A stretch of 64,000 bases of DNA, taken from Colius striatus (lineage: Eukaryota; Chordata; Aves; Coliiformes; Coliidae). The first letter of the stretch is position 1. Each line of letters starts with the position of its first letter. The stretch is taken from positions 179,643,770-179,707,769 of the forward strand of contig NC_084759.1 in the NCBI RefSeq assembly GCF_028858725.1, written 5' to 3'. This document shows positions 12,552 through 23,300 of this stretch, one piece after another. A program made the position numbers and the translations under genes. A model generated the notes under the pieces. The model was not told the DNA's origin and searched no databases. It saw only the letters and a list, made by a program, of their open reading frames with translations.

Positions 12552-15260
12552 GTAAGTCTTGTCTAGGCAATAGTGTTGGTAGGATTTTCAGACCTCTTAT
12601 TTTTTCCATTTCTGCTGAAGAAATTCTTTCAGTGAGTCCGTTCAAGTGTTTGCTATAAAAACCTATATAATTTAGTACAATTTGCATTGCTTATCTTTGT
12701 AGCATTTGATTACGTAATGAAATGTATCGATTCAATTATATCATTTCATTGATAAATTCATAGCTCTGTATAAGACTGAGGTCTGATCCTATGCCATAGT
12801 GCACATTGTTAAGAGAAAGGAACACTGAATCATGATATAGTGGTGACAATCCCAATGTCAGAAATATCTGTCTAGTTCAGTGGAAATAATTTTTCAATAT
12901 AATGGAAAATCTCCAAATATTTTGCTGTCTCTGTTATCTAAATGATGAACTGTGATTGCTCACTTGTGTAAGTCTTTGTTCGCACATACACTAGACAAGT
13001 AATCAGATGTATCATTCCCATTCAATGCCGTGTAGCCAAGTTGCTTTGTGAACTGGATGAGTCTGTCCCTATCTTTTGCACAGGTATGCAGGACAAAAGG
13101 GCAAGAGTAGCCTTTCTCTGATCTTACAAAACCCTTGCAAAGCCGAAGACAGTAATGAATACAGCATTTGCAGAAAAGAGAAGGATTCTCTTAGTGTGGC
13201 TCTGACTGCAACAGCATCTCAGCTTCTGCTTACAGCAGCGCTGCAACCTTAGCTCAAGGCTCTGGTCCGTGTGGGAGCTCACTCTGCACAACTTACGTGC
13301 TAGCTTCAGCTCTGCATCTGGTTTGTAGCACAAGCCCATGGAGCCTATTGTTTTTATGATGACAGTATCTAGTACAGTACCTGTATACAATTCTGGCCAA
13401 GTACTCAGAAATTTGAACAGTCTTTTTTATTATTGTAAGTGCAAAATTTAAAAATGCAGAGAAATAGTAATGCTGCACCGTTAAGGCACAGTGAAAAGTT
13501 GAGCAAAATTGGAGTGAAGCAAAAAGTGGTTGATCACATTTATCAGTGGTTAAATCATTCTTTAAGACCTTAATCAGAGTGAAAGTAGCACGCTACTACC
13601 GTAGCGTGGTTCTTATATTTGTATTTATTGTTAGCTTTTCACTTCAGCAGTGGAGAAACCAGTGCAAGGGCTGCCTACAAATAGAACCTACCCTGTGGTT
13701 GAGCAGGAGCAGTACATAACTGTTTTTCAAGCACAGATCATTCTACAGGCTACATAATTCCATGCCCTTCCTGTGAGGATGTGCACAAAACTTGTCTCAC
13801 TTCCCTTTCAACTGCCTTTCAGTTCCAAGTGTTGCTAGTAATAGAATTTTCTCTGTTGATTCTGTTATATTTTCATTACAAAGCTTATATATTGTCTTCT
13901 TTTCTTGTTCTTGTACTGGAAATGCCGAATTATTGGTCATGGTTCTGTGTGACCTGGTTCTGAAGTTATTAGTCTAGCTGCTATATTTTTGTTACATAGT
14001 ATTTCAGGTACCTCAGTCTTTTGGAAAAGTACATTTCTTTTGTGAAATAACTCCCATTGTGTGCCTGTTTTTCGCTATATATATATATATATAGTGTCTG
14101 CTGCAAATGATTGTCTGCTGTATACATAAAAATATGGTGTTTTCATCATCATGTGGCCATCATTCCTGCTGGCCAATATACAGTAAAAATAAAAATTAAA
14201 TGTTTCTTTAAAAAAAGAAGCACTGGTATTCCTGGAAATTTTATATTCAAGGAGGTAAAAAACCAAAGACCAATCTTACTCAATAGTGCCTATTAATAAA
14301 AAGAAAGTCCAAGTGAGCACTGTTCTCTTCTGTGTTTTCTGAAGCTTGTCAAACGTAGGCTGTTTCACATCAATGGCACAAATGAAATGTCATAATTAAA
14401 GGCCTTCCAAATTTTCCTGGATCTCAGCAGCCAAAACACAGAGGCATCTTGAGCTGACCTCCACTGGTGAAGAGAGGCAAAAGAAAGGAAAAAGTCTACA
14501 ATTAAAAGAAGCCAGAGCCCAAATGATGAAGCAATTTACAAATCCAAACCACAGCTTCCAGAAAAAACAGGAAACGCCTGTGATCTGATTAATTTCAGTA
14601 TGCTATTTTCCACCTCTTAACCACTAAAAAAGTTTTCAAAAGTCCAGATTAGACTAAAACAGGAGGGAAAATATTTGTTGCTCTTGGTAAGCTCACTTGT
14701 TCCACACAAGCAGCTTTTGACTTGTGATGAGAGTTCTCATTGCCTTAGGAATTTAAGAGGTTAATTCAAGCTGTCTTGATATCAGATAATAATAACAATG
14801 TGATTTATGACCTCTGTCATAAAGCATCCAAGAGATCAAAGACCAAAATAATGTTGTTTCATTCTATGTTGATTTTGTTCAATGTTAGTAACAGATGGGA
14901 CTTGTGGGTTTTTTTTCTGGAAGTCTATTTTTTTTGGCTGCTGTAATTACAGTAAGCTGTTTATTGCTTAATATGTGTTATTTTCACCATTTATCCTTGA
15001 ATTTGAATCATGTTTTCCACCCGTAACATACTCATAAAAACAGACATTTGGTATCATGAAGTCTTGTATTACAATTTCATTAAAAAATTTGTTTTTACTT
15101 ATACTCTTTTAAAATCAGTGGTGCACCACTCATCAGTGTTTCTGCAGAGTTCTTCACAAATACTTTGTAAAGTGGCCAAAATGTTACATTGCACTTCATT
15201 TTGACTCATTTAATACAGAAAACTTTTCTGTTGTAATATTACATGTATTCTTTTTTGCAG
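12552..15260. other. AT-rich DNA between candidate exons
   Basis: No gene recognised. It contains a (TA)n tract at 14076-14093 and open frames of 60-90 codons without domain features. If the flanking exon-like segments are real, this is an intron of about 2.7 kb. Confidence 0.5.
14076..14093. repeat. (TA)9 microsatellite
   Basis: Uninterrupted TA dinucleotide repeats, likely polymorphic. Confidence 0.9.
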
Positions 15261-15393
15261 GAAGGCAGATGAAAAGTATCATCAATACGGAAATTCAAGG
15301 AGTTTAGGTAAGAATAAGTTAATTACCCAAGTTGGAATTCTGACGAGACACTAAAGTCAATATCATCTCATCCTTATGAAAAGAAGTCACAAG
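15261..15393 (+). other. Candidate exon with two alternative donors
   Basis: A strong 3' splice site ('gtattcttttttgcag', AG at 15259-15260) is followed by two consensus donors: AG|GTAAGA after 15307 and AAG|GTAAGTG after 15393. The exon would be 47 bp with the first or 133 bp with the second. One frame is open through the 47-bp form; spliced to the previous candidate exon, the joined frame reaches a TAG at 15305-15307, so a coding role is doubtful. A long non-coding or 5' leader exon fits better. No homology recognised. Confidence 0.35.
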
Positions 15394-16339
15394 GTAAGTG
15401 CTCAAGACTTCTATATGTCATTGGAAAAAGATGGCACTTTCAGCATCGGAGTGTCTTTTCACACTGGACACGGGATTGGATCAATACAAGAACAGGAATG
15501 TCACCTGCCACGATCTTTACAGCTTGCCTGGCTAAAGAATAATAATAAAAAACAGTTGCTTAAAGCAGAGGAACAGCTCTCAGAAGGCTTTTTGTTTCAT
15601 TTCCAGACAAGTCCCCAAATTCCTCTCTATCTCTCAGTTTGTCCTCTGTATAATCTAAGTAGTAATAGTTACAAACTTCACGTGATTTCTGAGTGACTCA
15701 TTAATTATTGTCTCTGAGATTTTATTTCTAGAAAGCAATATGAACGTGCCAAGTTTTACATACACAGTTATTAGTACTTTATATACTAGTATACACTTAT
15801 GTTTGTAAAACATAAACTAATGGGTGTAAAACAACTTCCAATAGCATACTTATCGTTTCTGTGGAGGTTCCTTGTTTAGAGGAAGAGGTGCTGCCAGTAA
15901 GGACTCTTTGTAATTCCTTAGACTCATAAGTATTGCACTGATACATTTGGATACATTTGGAGGCTTCTGTTTTGATGGCTGCAAGGTCCCAAAGCTCAGT
16001 ATTTCAGCCTGGTCTTTTAGTTTTGCAGATGATAAAAACAGATGTGCTGTTGTATAGAGCAAGCTGTTAGAGCTGCCTAGATTATTTCTTGTTTGAACTA
16101 AAAACTCTTTTAGGAAAAAAACCCATTTAAAAATTGCTATTGAGAAGGAATCTGCCACAAACCTTAGGAAGTTGCTCGCTCCTATTGGCAAAAATATGCA
16201 TCTTTATTTCTAACATGAATGTATCCAGATTTTCCTACTACTTTACCTCCTTCCATGTTATATAATGAAATTTCATGTATTTGCTAGATTTAAGAGCCCA
16301 TAATCAAAGCTGTATAATTCCCCATGGTAACAGCTTAGA

Positions 16340-16960
16340 GGTTAGGTCCAAATCGATCTTTAGTATTCTCAACTGATAAACTAAGCAGATTGAGGTCTTT
16401 GAGTCTTTTACCCTGAAGCGTGATTAACAGTCCCCAAGTCATGCTTATGACTCTTCTCTGAACTTCTTCAACACTATTGCTGAACCATGGACCCTAGAAT
16501 TGGACAAAATATTCCAGTAATGATTTCATCAGTGCTAAATACAACAACAGTGTAATAACTCTCGACACCTATCTTCATTCATTATTCCTCTGATGCCTAT
16601 TTATTAAGCTCATATTAGACATTTTGTGCACTGTGTCACATTGGCAAATTATACCCAATAACTGTGAACTCTGATCCCCAACTCTTTTTGAGAAGCATTG
16701 CTTCCCAGAACTGAGGATCCACTCTCTAGTTACAGGCTGAAATGCTAATCCTTACATTTTTTAGTTGTGTTAAATATATCTTGATACTGATTGCAAGTGA
16801 TTTGATTACTTGGTGTTGGTGAAGACCCTCTGCACTGACCATTTCTTCAGTCACTGTTTTGTTTTCAAAGGTGAATACTGATGGCCCAGCCCTAGTGGTC
16901 CACCTGGGGCAATAGTCAGTGCCTAGCTGTTCAGCTAATAGAGGAAGACTCTTTCAAAGC
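16340..16960 (-). mobile_element. Ancient CR1/L3-like LINE fragment
   Basis: On the + strand, phrases such as 'acttcttcaacactattgct', 'ggacaaaatattccagtaat', 'cactgtgtcacattgg' and 'cagaactgaggatccactct' match, in order and with many substitutions, the antisense of an old CR1-type LINE reverse-transcriptase region found widely in reptile and bird genomes. Heavy decay gives no open frame. The element's sense strand is therefore -. Exact ends are uncertain. The match is from memory of the consensus and should be tested by a repeat-masking search. Confidence 0.68.
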
Positions 16961-17666
16961 ACATTCACACGAGAACGGTGTTATTCTCAGACACAACCAG
17001 ATAAGGTGACTTTCTGAATACTACAGAGATGAGTAAGAAAAGTAATTGCCTTTCTTCCACCAGTTGTAAATCTGGAAGTTGTTATTAATCAGAAACTATC
17101 CAGAACTTTCAAAATAAAGGTACTTAATACCATCTTTTGGTATTGAACACCACAGTTCAAGAACTTCTTGTGTGATGATGGATTGTCTTTCCTTTGTTCT
17201 ATATTAAGCTGACATTGATACTGTATTAATGATACTGTTTTATGAGATTGTATACAAAGACTGGGTTAAATAGTTTTAAATCATCTTCACAAGCCTAAAA
17301 AATCCAATTAAATCTCCTCAAACTCTCTTTTTTGGCAAAGCAGGCTACATAACATTGGTGCCAGAGCAAACACCAGTCTTCCTGAATCACAGTTATTGGT
17401 TAGATGATAATTTCTCACCTCTTAGCCAAAGTAATTAATAATATAATTAGTTGTAATTGAAACATAACTCTAAAATTTACAGTTCCGTTAAAAAGACCTC
17501 CTAAGCAATAAAATTTGGTTGCAAGACAAGTCTTTAGCCAAAAATACTGTTTAAGCAAGTCATACATAGAACTACCAATTATACTGAGTAGGTATACCCA
17601 GTTACATCTTTAAAGTAAGCAGACCAAAGGTAATCTCAAGATTTCAATGACTTGCTATCCCTGCAG

Positions 17667-17720
17667 CTACTCTCAAATAACAATTTGTTAGTGAAAATCA
17701 TATAAATAATGAGAAGAGAG
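17667..17720 (+). other. Candidate spliced exon (54 bp), non-coding
   Basis: An acceptor 'cttgctatccctgcag' (AG at 17665-17666) and a donor AGAG|GTAAGTC (GT at 17721-17722) bound a 54-bp segment. All three frames contain stops, so it cannot be a through-coding exon. Its donor context shares 'aagagaggtaagtctt' with the candidate exon ending at 12551, but the exon bodies are not obviously alike. Confidence 0.28.
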
Positions 17721-19929
17721 GTAAGTCTTCATTGACTAGAAAAGGATAGGTTTATTGTACTTTTAACTAGAAATGCTATGTACATGATAGATGCTGCTTT
17801 ACTTCTGTTTTGCAATCCTTATTTTCCTCGGTATTCAGAATTATTATTTATTACATGTATGCATTACTGTATACATTTGTATTTGTATATGTATATAATG
17901 CATATATGCAAATATATTTATTACTGCATTTTTGGGAGACAAACAATGCTGGTTTTTCAAAAAGCTTTCTAGGCAGATGTATTCACTCCTCTTCAAAAAT
18001 GTGCTCAGAGGAAAAGTTGGAGGGTCTGTCAAAACTAGTTACAGCTGCTTCTTTCTCAGCCTGCCCTGTCCTGTCTTGCTTTGCTCCTCAGATGAAGTTA
18101 CAACATAAAATAATTTTGTGAACTCTATATGGTTCTAATTTATGAAGCTGGCTTTGGTCCCTAAGGGACCATATGCTGGCCAGAAATCATAACAATAAAG
18201 ATACAGTTCATCTTCCCTGTGATTTTCCCAAACTTTCTTTTGCTTAACGTGCTTTTTTGGATAAGACAGAAAGCAGTGGGAACCAGCTCCTCTGGTTTTA
18301 CACTGTTTGACAGTTCCTTTCAGCCAGGGGAATTTTTACACTGGCATCTGTGACCAGATTCCAATTTTCTTCACTGTTCAAAGACCAAAAAAACAGCTGG
18401 GTCAAGGGGCAGAGAGTCTATCCGAATTTATTTTGCTTAAGCTTGAGGTCTGGTCTTGCTTAGCTAACAAGATCTCATTACATCATAGCCCATGCAGCTA
18501 CGCATTGCAAAGTGTTCCTTGGACAGGATGGTGAAAAACAATTAAGAAAATGACAAACACAAGAGATTGCTCAGGCTAGTTCAAATGGAGATTTTCACAC
18601 CTAGTACTCAAGTCTTCACTCAAAACTTATGAGAGGAAGAAAAAAATTTAAAGTGTGCATTTCCTTATTCCTCATAGTTTTAGTTTGTGAAGAACATCCT
18701 TTATGTTACCAGAGAGGCTAGATCCTTTGTTTCATTGTGAAATTTGCCTCTCATGTGTGAGATTAGAGAGAAATCAAATATGAAAACAATAGTACTGCTG
18801 CTACACAGACATTTTGTGGACCAAAGGCTATAAATTTTACATCTTTGACTATTGTTTAACAAAGCAAACCACAGAATTCTTGCAAATATACTGTGAGTAC
18901 TTTCGTACTTGTGTTTTCACACTCACTTCAGCACATGAATAAAAAATCAAGAATAATTACAAGACAGAATCCAGCTAGGCTTTGAACCCAGAATTTTTCT
19001 ATGCTGTAATAAAGTGCCACATGAATTAGTAGAACAGTGGTTGAGACTAATAGGATGTGCTGCAAATTCCTGTTGACTTCAAATTGGGCTGCAAGATCCA
19101 TTGGAAACTAACTGACTTATTTTTTACAGTGTATGGTAGAACAAGAGTCCTCAACTTGCAGTGTTAACTGCTACTGAAAAAGAATTCTTAAATATTAACA
19201 ACACATTTCCTTTAGTAATATTTCCTTTCTGTTTATGAATACATCTTCCCACGTGTAATCCAATACAGCAGTATTCCTAAATTTCTAAACTGCCTGGAAC
19301 TACAACCCTAAGGAATAGTATGGATAATCTCATTTATCTTCATGGGGTGTTAGATATCCAGTGAGGACCACTGTACCCTCAACAGCGCTCATAGATTAGA
19401 AAGAAAGACCTGTTTATTGTGATTATGGAGCCTTAACTCCTGTTCTACTCAGGCTAGGAAATTTTTTAAAAACAAATTGAATTTTGATAGTCTTGCTTTG
19501 AAAATTGATTCTGATGGGGAACCCCTGACAGCATGTAAGTAATTATTCCAGAACAGTCTTAGTGTTTAAAATGTTCTCTCTGTGATCTAGTCTGATTTTG
19601 TCTCATTGCAAGTGCAGTCCTTTGGAATCTCTTATACATTGTCTGCTACAGCAAAGACTCCTCTATTATCAAAAGATATTTGTATGTAGATATTGTGATA
19701 TGTGATTTTAAATTTCTCTGAGTTCTTATTACTTTTCCATTTCAGAGTTTTAATCATCTCTCTAGAACTGCGGTCATACTTTTCCTTCTGATCCCAATCT
19801 TGCACTCACACCCGAGCAAGGATTTTGTTTGCTTGATTATCTGTCATGATCCCTGTGTGATTTTAGAAGTACTTTTTTTTTTTTCCAACACGGGCCTTTT
19901 GTCTCCTTCTCAGTCCCTCTCTGCAAATA
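17721..19929. other. AT-rich non-coding DNA
   Basis: No gene recognised. A short AT-rich alternating purine/pyrimidine stretch occurs near 17850-17920, and a perfect 7-bp inverted repeat with a 3-nt loop at 18155-18171 (GGTCCC...GGGACC). Neither has a supported role. Confidence 0.5.
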
Positions 19930-20380
19930 TGCCCTACATTTTGCATAGCTTATCCCCATGTATCATTTAGCATTTCATTCATGGCTTGGGACTGATATCA
20001 GACTGACAAGTCTATCTACACTGTCCCGTTTACCACTTAGAAATACAGCTAGAGCTTTTGCATTCTTCCATTCTGTTGGAACTTCCTTTGTTTTCCCAGA
20101 TTTATTGGAAATCTATATTAATGGCAAAGCAAAAACGTCTTTTAAGACTCTTGAATATCAATTATCGATGCCCATTTATTTAAAATTCTCTACCTTTCAA
20201 AACTGCTGTTTATTGTCCTCTTGTTGTAAAATTGAAAATTGTTTATTCATCATGTGTTATGATCAAATCATTCTGCTTTATCTTTTTAAATTCTTTTCCT
20301 TATATGACAGTGTCCCCTTATTATATCTTGTGGTGGATACAACAGTCTGAGTTAGGATATTGTTTCTGAGAGGTGTAACA
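19930..20380 (-). mobile_element. Ancient CR1/L3-like LINE fragment, ORF2 portion
   Basis: The + strand reads as a diverged antisense of a CR1-type endonuclease/reverse-transcriptase segment. The ordered landmarks are 'actgatatcagactgacaag', 'ttaccacttagaaatacagc', 'ttctgttggaacttcctttg', 'cagatttattggaaatctat' and 'attaatggcaaagcaaaa'. A 130-codon frame on + (19958-20350) is the antisense shadow. Sense strand is -. Similarity may extend rightwards, but it fades after about 20380. Confidence 0.65.
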
Positions 20381-23300
20381 CTCCCTTTACATTCTATTTC
20401 ATTTTTTAGAAATGGCAATGTTAGATCTCACTTTATCAAGCTTGGACTCAACTTCCTAATTTTAACACAGAGTTCCTCTCTCCATTGCTACAGATAGGTA
20501 CTTGAACTACTGCAAATGATATTCTGCAGCTGACATCTTCTGTTCCTTCATTAGGACATTAATATATTTATGTTGGTTTGCAATTTGTTGTGATAGATGT
20601 CATTCTATTCAGTGGGGTAATTATAGCACACATTAGTCAAAATATGTCTTCCATTTTGAAGGCTAGTTTGTCTTACTCTCTGTACTCAATGGAAAGACAC
20701 TATGGGGTTTCATAGCATCAATATGATTCTCCTGTCTCATCTAACAATTTAGGAAACCTAAAAGAGCCCATGTCACTCATAAGTATCTAAGAAAGTGTCT
20801 AAAAATCTGTTGTTTTATTATCTTCTTCCTCGTTCTCACCTGTTCTGTGTTTTTTCTAAGGCGGTTACAACACTCACTTTAATAACCAAATCATGTATGT
20901 ACATTCCCATTAGGTTTCAGGCCAACTAAGACAACTCATTTCATAAATGAACAGTATCAATTTTTCTTGTTTAGCATTCAGACTCCTGATATGGATGCAC
21001 AGTACAGACTTTTATTTTGCCATCAATACATGAATTCTATTCAAAATGAGTGATTCTGTTCTGGTATAAGGGTTAATTCCATGCTGAAATATCTCAGAAT
21101 GGTTGCTTTCATATCCATTGGTATCAGTGTGGGTAGAAGGAGATATTGGCTGAGAACAGCGCAGGGACTGTTCAAGGTTGTTTTGAAGGTTAACTACTAT
21201 TTTCAAATTTCTCAACAATACTTAAACTGCTCTCAAACCTGTCTGCCCAAAAAGAAGGCAAAGCTTACTTCTGAAGAAAAAAAATCTTCATTGTTTTTAT
21301 ATTTTTTGAAACACCAAACTATTTCCCCACTTCTAGACTATATTTACATGTTTTACATAGTCTATGATACACAGGCTACTATGGCATGAACTGAATTTCT
21401 TATCAATATAAAGAAAACAAAAGGTGCCTTGTTGATTTATTTTTCTTAGAATACAAGAGGTATTTTCTGATTTATTGTTCTTATTTATTAAGGATCTTTA
21501 TATTTTAATTTTTTTCTCCATATGCTTTGTAGTTAGCTGGTCATCATAAAGGGGAAACAAGCACTCTTTCTGCAGATTTTAAGTCATCAGGCAACATCAG
21601 TATACCTGTTATATCAGTAACATCACTAAATCTGTTATATTTAAGTCAATAAATCACTGTAAGAAGTATGCAGATATATGGGTAGTACAGGTAATCCCTC
21701 AAATGGGTGACTATTGCTTTTCCCTTCTTCCGCATGGATTTGGAATAGGTCCAAAATAAAGGGGATTTTGTGCATCTGTGTAGTGCAGCATGCTGATGTA
21801 GTGGTAGATTTTCAATTAAGAAAAATGCCAGAATTTTATGTGTGTAACATCCCTAACTGGAAGAGATTTTTAAGAGGTCAGCATCCATTTAAATATTTTA
21901 AAGACAAAGTTTGCAGGATTCAGCTTTACCCTTTGATAATCTGATTTCTTAAAAATTTGCTGACTTGTCTTTAGCATGCACTGGTCATTTGTTTGACTCC
22001 TAAAGGGGTGATTTCTTTTGAAAGTCTGACATGTAAAGGACACTCGTGGATGGAAGAATTGTTTCCTTGGTCGGAAAGTGCTAGCCTCTCTCCTATGGCT
22101 AAGATGCTCACTGCTAAGTTTTAGAACAAAGCACTCCAGCAAAAGCATACAGAAATGCTGGATGGTTGGACTGAGGTAGGAGAGTGCACGTAGTTTCAGC
22201 TGCTGACTCTGGAACACACTTCCAAATGTGAGATTAAGCTTCAGATGGAGTCTCGTCCTTGGGAACATGGACCACAGAAGCTAGCACAGTCCCGACTTTC
22301 AACTGCAATCAGCAACTGTGATTTACTAAAAAGATTTGTGTGCAGTTGCAGTTTGCTGCTGTTAAAAAAATGATGATAATCACCAATAAATTAGACAGTT
22401 TGAATTTTTTTTTGACAACTGGGTATAAAATTGTTAAACTGCTTGTCTTCATACAAATGTCCAGGGCTAGAGATAGTTCTTCTAAAAATTACTGGTTTTT
22501 GGAGTCACTTTGCTCACTGCTTTTTGCTTCTTATATGATGACTAAAATAACTGACAGAGTAAGTTGCAGGGCTATTATATCTTGTTGACAGTGTATGATC
22601 CCAAATTTCTCTGATGCTTCTCCTAGCTGTATTGGTTATGTAGCTGTAGCAATGAAAATCAATTTGTTTGATTATAGTTCTGTACAAATTTGGAAAACAA
22701 GTTACTTTGTTGCTCCTGTATCACAGAACTTTGTAATTCATATCTGCAAGGCAGTATCTCTATTGCCTTAAAAATACATAATCTAAGGTTGCATCCCTGC
22801 AGTCCTCTTAAATAAACCTAAAACATGAGGCTTGTTTATTTAGTGTTTGACTAGTGTAAAATCCCTATGTCTAACCATATTGTTAGCATCCATGATCTGC
22901 TTTCAATTTAGTTCCCAAACCCATGAATTCTACACAAGTGCTTGTGGGCAGAAAGATGACTATTTAACGCATGCTAATTTGTGTGTATGACACAGAAATA
23001 GATTCTAAAAAGACAATTCTGTCCCTTAAACTGACAAAAATTCCAGAAAGCCCTGGATGTTGTTATAGATGTGTAAATGTCATGAACCTGAAGGTAATTT
23101 TGCATCTTTAATGTGGTCCCTGTGTCTGCAGTACCAAAAGAAAGCATTGTCCAGATACAGCTGTAACTGTTGTTTGGTTATTAATTCTATTTCCCTAAAT
23201 GCAACTTTTTTCATTCTTTTTTTTTTTTTTTTTTTTCCTTAAGAAAGAGATAGAAAAGAACTGAATGCTCTTCTGGTATTACAAAGTCATAGTTTAACAG

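Noticed and set aside
21870..22268. 132-codon - strand frame
   Set aside because: No recognised family and no splice or promoter context. It may be part of an unrecognised old repeat, but I could not show this.
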